NCBI GenBank assembly: GCA_029379385.1
Contig: CM055608.1
Location: forward strand, 24,054,350-24,118,349
Direction of reading: 5' to 3'
Source: Quillaja saponaria
Taxonomy: Eukaryota; Streptophyta; Magnoliopsida; Fabales; Quillajaceae
Length of the DNA: 64,000 bases
Shown: piece after piece, positions 47,878-57,934 of the stretch
How the letters are laid out: the number at the start of each line of letters is the position of its first letter
Position numbering within the stretch: position 1 is the first letter of the stretch
Position numbers and translations under genes: made by a program
Notes under the pieces: generated by a model
The model's input: only the letters and a program-made list of their open reading frames with translations
Told to the model about the DNA's origin: nothing
Database searches by the model: none

Positions 47878-49017
47878 ATACCTATTTCCCAGCCTCCCTT
47901 CCCCCCCTCCCGCACACCCCTATCGTGTAATTTCTCTCCCTCTCCCATTAATATATTAATTATATTAATATATTAATTAAATTACAATATACCAATATCA
48001 TAAATAATTTATTTTACTTCACACCATAATTAATTTGTTTTACTTCACATAACAATTCAATTAAAACATATAAATCTTAAAAAAATTTCATTACCTTACT
48101 AAAAATTGATGAATTTTCATAAAAATTTATGAGTTCTTAAAATTTTTCTTAAAATATATGATAATAATCATATTAATTAATAAATTAGCTTATTTTATTT
48201 TACATAATAATTATATTAAAACATACAAACCTTCAAATATTTTTTATCATGACCTTTGTAAAAGTTTAATGAGTTTTTAAATTTTTATTGTAAATATTCG
48301 GCAAATTTTTAATTTTAATGTTTTATTATATGATATTGTTGAAATTTAAAATATATATTAATTTTTTAATTTATATGAAAATATTTTATAAATTTAAGAT
48401 ATATGATAATTTTAAAATTTTAGAATTTAAGATTTTATCATACATTTTAATTTATCATAAATATTTTTAAAATTCATGATATCTTTTAAATATAAAGTAT
48501 ATGTTAATTTATATATTTATAGTTTAAAATGTTCCATGAAATTTTAAAGTGTATAATAATTATATGAAATTAAAAATATATGAAAAATTTTTAATTTATA
48601 GTGTATGACAGTTTTTAAATTTATAAATTTTGTATTTTTACAATTTAAGATTTTTGTTAATTTTTTAATTCTATAATGTATGATAAATTTTTTTACTAAA
48701 GTTTATGATATTTTAAAATGTTAAAATTCATGATATTGTAAATTATTAAGTTTTACTAAATTTTTTTAATTTAAAGTATATAAATTTTAAACTTATTTGA
48801 AATGATTTAGAAAGAATAAAAAACATTAAATTATTTTAAAAATTAATGGAACACACTTATTTTAACTCATTCTAATTATTACATGCTTTATTATAAAATT
48901 TAATTTACAAGTATAACTAAATTAAAACATAAACCAGGAAGACTTTTCCTATTACAAGTAACAAACACAAAAATTAAAAATTAAAAAACTTATATAAGGA
49001 TTTCGAGAAATACTGAT
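47878..49017. other. AT-rich linker inside the MULE
   Basis: After a short C-rich patch (about 47888-47945) this is about 1.05 kb of very AT-rich DNA with no open frame of note. It is the 3' side of the PMD gene. Confidence 0.5.
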
Positions 49018-51114
49018 CTACAAAAAATGACCTCCTGTACCACATGGGCGTGGTCTTCTCCTCCTTGCCGGGTTTCGCCTAGCTGGTACATCAGCCCTGT
49101 CACCAAGATCGTCTGAGGGAGGTATGTCATCAACACCGCTAAATCCTTCCTCAGCTTGCACACCTGAACCCATACCTGGGTCATATGATGCAGGTGTATT
49201 ACCATACTGAAAGTATGGCACCTGCGGTATGGGAGAGTTAAAAACCTCGCTTGATTGCAGTGCAAAGTCCGGCATAAGCTGATGATACATAGATGAACTA
49301 CTGGCCATATAAGGAGGTGGAGGAGGTGGAGACATATGTGCCGGAGATGGAATATACACATCTGATGGTCGGACATCAGCATCAACACGTCCATAAGAAA
49401 CCGACGGTCCAGGGACATCAGTTCTACTGCGTCTGCGACGTTGTGATGACAATGATGATGATGACGTCGAATGAGTAGAATGGGAAGGAGCTGGATCAGC
49501 ATGGATAAGACCAACTCGTGTAAGATATCTCCTACTGATACGTCTATACCACTCATTGTACTCTGTTGTATGAGCAGCATGACCATGTGCAACTCCCAGA
49601 ACATCACCTATCTGGACCAGATTGTATCTCATGCCCCAAATGGCTATGTGGTTAGCATGTAGCCAACGGTAGTCAGTGACGCCCCGTCCCCGAAGATCAA
49701 ATTTGTGCAAGGTTTGATCGGCCTCAATGTCAGTAGGGTTTTCTGGTATAGGTTGTTGATATCCAAACTGATGCATTACCCTATCCACTTTTTGATACTC
49801 AACAATATGAAAACATATTAAGGGTACTTTAGCACCCCAAATATGCTGGTCTCGATAACAATAGTCTGGTATCAGGTGTCTCACCCCATCATCAATGTAG
49901 GGTAATGATATGAACTGCAATCCAAAAACTGTGTCAATGTTTTAATAAATAAAACCTTGAAACATGTCATTGTTAAATAACTTGTTGATATAAGATACAC
50001 TTGTAATTACCTGGTCTGATGACATCCTGTCCAGCATCTCTCTATACCAAGACACCACATTATGGCCGATTTGAGTTACTTTGAACTTTACTCTCCACCT
50101 GGAAGTAATTAAAAATGTTAATTACAAGTCATTTACGTACCACACATCCTAGTAGCCAAATGCATAAAACTAATAATTTTACAAACCTCGCGCCTAAAGG
50201 ACAAAGATTATCCCACGGAATGTCTGTCTCCCTCCTCGGTGCGAGAAATGGTAGTCGCTCCCATGCCCATACCTGGAGTAATATCAAAGGTCCAGCAATT
50301 TCAGAAGCATCAAGGTGAGTGGCATGACACATCTCCCTGTACAACCATGCCAGGGAGGCACTCCCCCAGCTGTACTGTCCTGCGGCATATAGGTTTTCCA
50401 ACAGAGATAAGAAACAAATGTGCACATGTGTACTCGTCTTACTGGTGAACAACAATCCACCCATCAGCTGTAATATATAAGCTCGTGCATATCTCTGCGC
50501 TGTAATGTCATCACCATCGGCTGGAAAATTCTGAAATGTCAATCCTAACCAGCTCATTTTCAATGTGTTACCCTTAACAGCTGTAGCAGGGGGCACAACT
50601 CCCAATAATCGCTCGCACTCAGTTGCGACGTCAGCACCAACTAGGCAGAGACAGGCTCACTGTCAACAGGTAAACCGAACAGAATACTAACATCCTGTAG
50701 TGTGATGGTGGCTTCACCGTGCGGCAGATGAAATGTGTGAGTCTCTGGCCTCCATCGCTCTACTAAAGCTGTCACAAGGTGCCAATCAAGCGAAATAAAC
50801 CCCACCCTGATCACACCGCCAAAACCTGCCATGGTCATGTACTCCAATACTCGAGGATTAATATTATTAATATTATTAAGAAGTTCTCGGCCGAACACCG
50901 CCTCCCTCCGACGGCATCTGAGGACATAGGCCTCGCTCTAAATTGCCAAAAACATATTAGTAAGAACATTTTCGCTAATAAAATTTCCCCGAAAAATTAT
51001 TTATAGTAATTTGATTTGTTAATTACAAACCTCGTGATCCGCGAAAACTCTAACGGATCGATGGCTATCGTGTAATCTAAGGACTGAAACATCTACTGGG
51101 GCAACGGGATCCAT
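49018..51114 (-). pseudogene. Plant mobile domain (PMD, MAIN/MAIL-like) gene of the MULE, frameshifted
   Basis: The exons read in minus order 51031-51114 (starting MDPVAPVDVSVLRL), 50187-50937, 50011-50098 and 49018-49914, all with GT-AG borders. Hallmarks are RPETHTFHLPHGEATITLQD and LFGLPVDSEP, then LLGVVPPATAVKG, LSWLG-type text, WERLPFLAPRRE, KVTQIGHNVVSWYREMLD, and the C-terminal CYRDQHIWGAKVPLICFHIVE with VDRVMHQFGYQQPIPE. A Ser/His-rich tail ends GTGGHFL. Inside the second exon the frame breaks: GLPVDSEPVSA meets a stop near 50640, while the homologous text continues in another frame from about 50634, so one base is missing. PMDs occur both in host silencing proteins and in plant transposons. 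The role in the element is unknown. Confidence 0.85.
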
Positions 51115-51313
51115 GAATCTGCATAACAAAAGACAAACAGTCTATAATGTTAATATGCATACACGACAATAATGTTTATTAATGTCAAAATAATTTTACA
51201 TGACATGTGGGGGACATAATACCTAATATCTACATAATAAAAAAGTAGAAACAAATACATAAATAGGAAAACTCTTACATTAAAGTAAAGAGTGCGATAA
51301 TGGAACTTGTCTT

Positions 51314-53863
51314 TTAATATCGTGTAATGTTAGGACAATTTTTACGATTGTGTCCTTCCTGCCTACATAAACCACACCTAAGTTGCCTCGAGGACTCTGT
51401 AATGTCCATCTCATTATGAATTCGATGTGTTTTCGGCCTACCCTTCTTTCGCAATTTGGACATGTCAGGAACCACATGGGGGAACTGGAATTCTGGCCAA
51501 TAGTCATCGTGCATCACTGGGTTGAATTGTGGAGTGTATACAAGCTCCTGATTTCTCAGTTTATACCACTCTCCAATAAAGTCGGTATAGTTCAGATGCA
51601 TGCTTGCACAAGCTGCTATAACATGTGAGCATGAGAGAATGTATTGCTGGGGTTTATTGCATGTGCACGTTATTTCATTTAAACGCACAGTATGCTGGTT
51701 GCCGCCCTTTCGGGCTTGCCATCCACGAAATTGAGTCTTTATTTCAATTATCCCCAAACCGGTATGAAACTGTCTCAACTCGTGTCCACCTGCTCTCTCT
51801 GCCCAATTTTGGATTTTTTCTATAATGTCGGTTGTGTATTGATTGCCAGCACCAAATTGAGCATTAATGTACGCCCGATGTTCCACGAAATATTTGACAC
51901 ACCGGTAAAATGTCAACCGCACCAGTGCAGTGATTGGGACTTGTCGCGCTCCCTTCAAGACATTGTTCATACACTCCCCCAAGTTTGTGGTCATGAAGTC
52001 AAAGCGGTGACCTCCATCATGTGCCAATGCCCACTGCTCCAAAGGAATTCTACCAATCCATGCAGCATACTCAGAGTCCAACTGAACAAACTTTTTGAAA
52101 TATTTATCAAATTTGCGTTTTTGAGTTTGACTCGCAGTGTGAATGAGGAGATTTTTTGCTTTCATATTCTTGTGGGTCTTATGAAAGTTGCTTGCAATAT
52201 GCCTAACACAAAAACGGTGATAACCATAAGGCTCAGTCCAGCCATTCCTAGGATCTGAAGCAGCAGCAATGATCCCGGCATGACGATCAGATATTAAGCA
52301 AATACCCACCCGTTGCGTTACATGCATGCGAATCAAACTTAAAAACCATCCCCAACTATCTGTGTTCTCCTCCTCAACAACTGCAAATGCAACTGGAACT
52401 AAACTGTTGTTACCATCAACACCAGTTGCAACCAACAATTTGCCCGTATACTTTCCACATAGGAATGTGCCGTCAATCTGAAGAACTGGTCTACAATGAT
52501 GGAAGGCCTCGATAGATGGCCCAAAAGTCCAGAATACTCGTTGAAAAATAACTTGTCCAGGATGATTAGTTGGGTTCACTTTCCATTCGAAACGCGTGCC
52601 GGGATTAGTGACACAAAGTGCATTTAAATATCTGGGAAGCTCATTGTAGGATTCCTCCCAATTACCAAACACAAGATTTATTGCTTTCTTCTTCGCTTTG
52701 AATATTTTGCTCAAACTTGGACTATAATGGAAGTGATCTTTTATCATTGTAAGCAACACAGCTCCTGGTGTAGTTGGGTCTTCATTGATAGTATTTTTGA
52801 TATATTCAGCAATGATCCCCTTGTCCAGATTATAATGATCCTGAGTCATTCCACTGTAAACACAGCTGTGAGCGACATCCAATTTCGTAATCTGAAACTT
52901 TTCAAATTTTTTACTAAAATGTCCTCGCAACCTCCACTTGCATCCCTGTTCGTGGAGCTTACACCTGATATCCCATGTGTCCTTTTTGGACTCAACGACT
53001 ACGAAAGCCACGTGGTTCATAATGTGCCAGTATTTAATAGTATTTTTTAACTCGGCCTTCGTGCTGAACAACATGCCATTGTAAAATTCATTATGCAACT
53101 CCCATTGTGCATTTGGAACAATAACAGGATTTACGGCACGTGCCCCGGCAATGTTCACGTCCGTGTAAAAGGGATTCGGCACATATTCGGCAAATAAATC
53201 TTCTTCAGGAGCCTCGATAATATCATCATCATCCACTTCAATGTTAAAATGCGGATCAACGTTCAAATCAGGGATATCTTCTCCATCGCCAATATCTTCT
53301 CCAGGCGCTTCTGAGTCAGTAATCGGTGAATACGGCCTAAGAGATGCTGATGCCTCTCCTGCAACATGAGAACTGAGCTGATCGTATTGGCGCCTACTGG
53401 TGGGAGATTCCATGAATATGTTTTCAGGAATCGGGTCAAGTGTGTTGTGACTCTGAACACGAGACAGAGACTCATCATGAAGTGCGTGCCTATGTAAATA
53501 AATCTCTAAAATAAATCCAGGGCCTTGCGCACTGGCATGCTGTAACATGCTGCACAAGTCCTCATCATCAGCTACTGCAACCGGACTATAGTGGGTTGAA
53601 TTATTTATAGTACTCGGACATCGACAAATTATAGTCAGGTACTCTCTTCTTCTATCAACCTTTAAGGACTTGCATAAACGAGCATGAAACTCTGCATACT
53701 TGATACGCTTGGGTACACGAATGCACTTAACGGGACCTGAATCGTATTCAAGCCCGTTCGAACCAGTACGCATCTCACCATTAATGTAACACATAATTCC
53801 AATTTCTTCCATTATCAAACTTGCACCTTCAAAAATCTTTAAAATATTATAAAATTTCCTCAT
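51314..53863 (-). CDS. MuDR-type transposase of the MULE
   Basis: DDE transposase that would cut and join the element ends. A single open exon gives 849 residues with no internal stop. An N-terminal PB1-like region (CYINGEM to about residue 125) and an acidic linker (about 190-240) come first. A MuDR DNA-binding domain (VAFVVVESKKDTWDIRCKLH, with C-x-W-R-L-R) follows. The MULE catalytic core is VLQIDGTFLCGKYTG (first Asp near residue 461), CLISDRHAGI (second Asp near 524) and a later NLGECMNN Glu. A SWIM zinc finger (CTCNKPQQYILSCSHVIAAC) lies near 735. A CCHC zinc knuckle CGLCRQEGHNRKNC is at the C-terminus. A second possible start is the Met at residue 18. It lies 200 bp upstream of the PMD gene on the same strand. 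All hallmark residues are present, so it may still be active. Confidence 0.94.
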   Translation of the reverse strand: MRKFYNILKIFEGASLIMEEIGIMCYINGEMRTGSNGLEYDSGPVKCIRVPKRIKYAEFHARLCKSLKVDRRREYLTIICRCPSTINNSTHYSPVAVADDEDLCSMLQHASAQGPGFILEIYLHRHALHDESLSRVQSHNTLDPIPENIFMESPTSRRQYDQLSSHVAGEASASLRPYSPITDSEAPGEDIGDGEDIPDLNVDPHFNIEVDDDDIIEAPEEDLFAEYVPNPFYTDVNIAGARAVNPVIVPNAQWELHNEFYNGMLFSTKAELKNTIKYWHIMNHVAFVVVESKKDTWDIRCKLHEQGCKWRLRGHFSKKFEKFQITKLDVAHSCVYSGMTQDHYNLDKGIIAEYIKNTINEDPTTPGAVLLTMIKDHFHYSPSLSKIFKAKKKAINLVFGNWEESYNELPRYLNALCVTNPGTRFEWKVNPTNHPGQVIFQRVFWTFGPSIEAFHHCRPVLQIDGTFLCGKYTGKLLVATGVDGNNSLVPVAFAVVEEENTDSWGWFLSLIRMHVTQRVGICLISDRHAGIIAAASDPRNGWTEPYGYHRFCVRHIASNFHKTHKNMKAKNLLIHTASQTQKRKFDKYFKKFVQLDSEYAAWIGRIPLEQWALAHDGGHRFDFMTTNLGECMNNVLKGARQVPITALVRLTFYRCVKYFVEHRAYINAQFGAGNQYTTDIIEKIQNWAERAGGHELRQFHTGLGIIEIKTQFRGWQARKGGNQHTVRLNEITCTCNKPQQYILSCSHVIAACASMHLNYTDFIGEWYKLRNQELVYTPQFNPVMHDDYWPEFQFPHVVPDMSKLRKKGRPKTHRIHNEMDITESSRQLRCGLCRQEGHNRKNCPNITRY

Positions 53864-55199
53864 TATATTGTTAATGAATTCACAGTATTTTCATAGATTA
53901 ACTATAGACAACTACTAATAGTAAATGATTCAAATTATAATACTCATATTATAATTTACTATTATAATACACAAATTATAAAATAAAATTACTATTTCTT
54001 ACAAAATAATAAAATCACTTTTTATCATAGGTGTATTACTTACCATAATTATAACATAAATATATTACTTAACATAATTAATTATATTCAAATATATTTA
54101 TAAAAAATCTCATTACATATTAAAACATAAATATAATATCTATAAATATCAAATCATACAAATAGTCAAATTATATATTTATCATAAATATATTACTATA
54201 AATTTCCCCAAAAAAAATTTATTTATAAATTAGTCACAAATTTTTAAATAAAATTACGAATACTAACACAATAATAAAATCACATTTTATCATAGGTATA
54301 TTACTTACCAAAATTATTATGAATTAAATAATTTATATTTTCGTTTAAAATATATTAATTAATTTAAAACTATCAAAATTACTAATAAATATATTAATTA
54401 CATTAAAACATGCAAATACAAAAATTATTATTTATTTCAAAACTCATTAAATTATTATTTTAAGGCAAACAAAATTACTAATTAATTTAAACGTCACAAA
54501 ATTACTAATTTAATTAAGTGTCACATAATTACTATTTTAAACTTATAAATATTATTTATTAATATGTGAATTAAAAAGTTAATAATTTATCATGTCATAA
54601 ATATACTAATTATTACAATTATCATAATAATTACAATTACAACAAATTTTTAATTATAACAAATAATAAAAATTAATATTTCAACAATTATAATATAAAA
54701 CTACTGTAAATATAGATACATGCATATAATAATAATAAATATAACTTTCTATAAAATAAATATAACTTTATGACTTACCAGGTAAGAAGCAAATGAGCAA
54801 AAAGTACCAATACCGGCAACGTGATTTCAACAATAATCCTAAACAAAACATAAATAAATTTAGAATAACAAAACATATATATCGTGTTACATTAAATAAT
54901 TTATATAATTTATATTTATATTTTATTTTTAAAATTTTTAATAATATACGTAATTTAAATAATTAATAAGTAAATATCACTAATTTATATAAATAATATA
55001 AATTAAATAGTATACATAATAAATTTTTTAATAAGAAAATAATTTAATTTAATTAATAAAAATAAATTTTTAAAATTAAAATTTGAATAACTTACCTTGT
55101 AAATCGAAAGAAGATGAAGGTGGTGAAATGAAGGTCTCTGCTTATGTATTTGCCTCTATATTTATAGAGGAGAAAAGGTGGGGTGGAGACTGACTATAA
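53864..55199. other. AT-rich 5' region of the MULE genes
   Basis: About 1.3 kb of AT-rich DNA rich in 'aaattactaa' words, with no gene. It presumably contains the transposase promoter. A GC-richer stretch with possible leader sequence lies near 55095-55180. Confidence 0.45.
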
Positions 55200-55201
55200 T
55201 T

Positions 55202-55279
55202 GGGGGGGGGGGGGGGTCGCCCACGGGCTAATTGGGGAGGGGGGGTCGCCCCTGCATGCGCGACGCGAGGGGGGGGGGG
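55202..55279 (+). repeat. G-runs beside the right MULE terminal repeat
   Basis: An uninterrupted run of fifteen G at 55202-55216 is followed by further G runs at about 55236-55245 and 55269-55279, with tcgcccctgc words between. The plus strand is strongly G-rich and could fold as a quadruplex. Nothing equivalent is present at the left end, where the C-rich patch is short. Confidence 0.6.
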
Positions 55280-55292
55280 TAAGGGTAGCCCT

Positions 55293-55612
55293 GCAGGCTA
55301 CCCTGCAGCGCGCAGGGTAGCCTGCAAAGTAGGGCGTCTGAAACCGGCTTTTGAAAAGCCGGTTTCAGACTTTTTTTTGCCCCCCACGGGGCTGACCAGC
55401 GGGCCCCGCGGGGGACAAACACTGGGCTGCACTCGCGCGTGACGCGCGAGTGCGTGACCTGTGCGATGGTCCGACCTGGCACGCCAGGTCGGACCATGAA
55501 ACCGTGTTTTGAAAACACGGTTTCAACATCTACCCTCTTTTGGCTATTATGGTAAAAAATTTACCATTTTAGCCAAATTTTTTGGGACTTGGACCCTTTT
55601 GTCCAAAAACCC
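55293..55612 (-). repeat. Right MULE terminal repeat: same hairpins, modules 4 and 5 in swapped order
   Basis: Reading inward from 55612, the modules are H1' 55497-55525, H2' 55466-55497, H3' 55429-55453, H5' about 55378-55418 (imperfect, GC-rich), H4' 55336-55370 (17-bp arms, 1-base centre) and H6' 55293-55325 (14-bp arms). H1-H3 and their spacers match the left end closely. H4 and H5 are exchanged relative to the left end, and H5' has a different loop. Confidence 0.92.
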
Positions 55613-55621
55613 TTTTTTTTA
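55613..55621. repeat. Right 9-bp target site duplication of the MULE
   Basis: TTTTTTTTA, identical to 47573-47581 and directly adjacent to the right terminal base of the element. Confidence 0.75.
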
Positions 55622-57849
55622 TGTATCTGGAAACTTCTTGGATTCCGTAATTGAAAATGGCGTCTCTGATTTTTTAAGTTTTTTTTTTTTTTGAATGAGT
55701 TTAAGTTTTTAAATAGATTAAGAACCTTAAAAATAAGAACTAGCAGCAAATTAATTATTTAATAAATTCACATAGGTACGTGGTCAGTGGCGGAAGGAAT
55801 TGTTATATTATTTTTTTCCCTGAAGGGGGAAAATAATTATTTAAATCATAAAAGAAATATAATTTTTTATTTATATTTTTATAAAAGACATAAGACTTCT
55901 TATAACCTCCTATTTTATAATATATTTATTTAATTATTTAAAATTTTAATTAAATTAACAAAATTTATCTAATTACTAAACAACCTTTTTCCAGTTTCCT
56001 ACCCTTTTCTACCCTCACACTCTCTCACACTCATACTCCCTCTAACTATTTTAACAAAAAAATATTTTTTTATCAAATTAAATTAAAATATAATATATAC
56101 AAAGCAAGTATATACATCCCAAGTCACTAATAAATATATAAACCCAAGACAAGATAAATAGGGAAGTTAAAAATCATTTACCAACAAGGCAATAACATAA
56201 GCAATATTCTTTACCAATAAAAATAATTAAGAAAAAAATAATAAAATATCATATTTTGGTCAATTTCATTCTAAAATTATCAAATTTTTATCAATTTTGA
56301 CTTGCAAGTACTATATACTTTTGTTTTTTTTTCGTTGATTTCATCTTTTAATTATTTTTCACTCTTATTTTCTCTCTCAAAAAAATATAAAATTCCTATC
56401 AAATTGCTTAAATTTTTTTAAATGTTCTAATCATTATAAATCCTAGTTTTATGATTTTAAGGAGAGATGATTAAAATAAGAGTGAGACAACATACATGAG
56501 AGGAGTATTTTTTTTAATTTTTTTTTTGTCAACTCAGTGCTTATGTGACCAAAAAAAATTTATTTTAAGTCAAATCAGCAATTTTCATCAAAATAAAATA
56601 AAATAAGGTCTTAAAATGGGGGAAAGCATTGCAAAAGTGTTTTAAAAATTTTAGGACGAAATTAATTGAAAAATTACTTTTTTGAAACAAAATTATAATA
56701 TTTTAAAAATTGTAAATGTCATTTTGTACAAATTTAATTATGACAATGCTGTTAGACTTTTAATACATTGATGCTTACACTCTTAATTATGACGCATGTG
56801 AACTAGATGCTTTCTCTTTTATGTAGATGTTATGATATTTAATTGTGGTATAAATGAAAAAAGTGAGATTCAAACTCAAGTATTTAGTTCGAGCACTAAT
56901 CTTACAAATATAGATTGAAGCAAATATAATTTGCATCAAAGCTATACATACTATTTAGGGTCAACTATAGTCTCTAATGGAAGTCTATCTCTTTAGGCAT
57001 GTATGTGTTATGAGATATAAGTACAATTTGTTTTATATTTTTTATTTAATTCGGCCCTGATTATAAAAAAATAAATAAAACCAAAAGATGGATATAAATA
57101 TGAAGATTTGGGAGATTACATTACTGAACAAAATTTAGAACTATAAAGCTTATCTATAAACTATTCTTTGGTATAATGAAAATAGTTTCAATTTTTAGTA
57201 TAAAGAATTAACAAATATGTTTATTTATTTATATTCAAAAAGCTTACTAGATTGAGTTTTATGAAATAATTTTTCTTTTTTCCACGTAAATTTGAACATG
57301 AAAACTCTAAATTAAAAATTTTAAGTTCAATCCTTAATATCACTATGAAATTGTTGTTTTGCTAAAAATCCCATATTTGAACAAAATTACCCAACAAAAC
57401 TGGAGAAGAATGGCCATCACTAAAAATCATTTAAGAGAATTTTAATGCCAGTAGGAGAGGGAAAGAGAAACCACTATAAGAAAAGGAGGAAAAAGAGAAG
57501 TGGCTAGCTTTGCTTATTTTGTAGTCCAAACTTGCAAAATTGTACAGAAGGAACCGTACTAGGGGAGGGACAGAACAAGCCCAATGAGAAGAATGAAAGA
57601 CATTTGAGTGGGGGATGACTTTTTGTCTTTCCACATTGAAGAAGGAAACGAATTAAGATTTTGTGGGAGATATAATCCCACCATATCTCTTCCTTCGCTT
57701 TCTCTCTTTCCTTCTTGACAGATAAGAAGGGTTTCTCTTCTCTTATGCGGTTCTTTCTAATGCTGATTCAATAAGGCACAGGTCCACCTCCTCTGCTTCT
57801 TCTTCTTCTTCCTGACCCTTCTTTCCCTCATTCGGAGGGAGGTAAAAGA
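55622..57849. other. AT-rich spacer and R3H gene promoter region
   Basis: No gene is seen to about 57400. From about 57640 the composition becomes pyrimidine-rich (ctttct words), typical of a plant core promoter and 5' leader, leading into the GA repeat. Confidence 0.4.
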
Positions 57850-57850
57850 A

Positions 57851-57881
<31 letters not shown>

Positions 57882-57891
57882 GGAAGAAGAC
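57850..57891 (+). repeat. (GA)n microsatellite in the R3H gene leader
   Basis: Nearly uninterrupted AG dinucleotides from 57850 to 57891 with one ggg interruption, ending 43 bp before the start codon. GA repeats in 5' leaders are common in plants and can bind BBR/BPC factors. Function here is inference. Confidence 0.75.
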
Positions 57892-57934
57892 TTATTTTTA
57901 GAATAAAAGATTGAATTTTTACGAGGTTTTAATC

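Larger units (their letters stand above)
47582..55612 (-). mobile_element. Complete Mutator-like element (MULE), 8031 bp, with transposase and PMD gene
   Basis: The element is bounded by long inverted ends and a perfect 9-bp duplication (TTTTTTTTA). The left end begins GGACTTTTGGACAAAAGGG. The right end, read inward, is GGGTTTTTGGACAAAAGGG. The outer ~185 bp match closely in inverted orientation. Two minus-strand genes lie inside: a MuDR-type transposase (51314-53863) and a plant-mobile-domain gene (49018-51114). Between genes and ends lie AT-rich linkers. The intact transposase and well-matched ends suggest recent activity. The element lies 367 bp upstream of the bZIP start codon. Confidence 0.92.

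Noticed and set aside
49018..49607. His/Leu-rich 205-codon frame overlapping the PMD last exon
   Set aside because: It is another frame of the PMD Ser/His-rich tail. The PMD frame has the family motifs and this one has none.
51383..53050. Plus-strand open frames across the transposase (for example 51692-52258)
   Set aside because: They lie antisense to a fully conserved transposase and show no family motif, so they are frame shadows.
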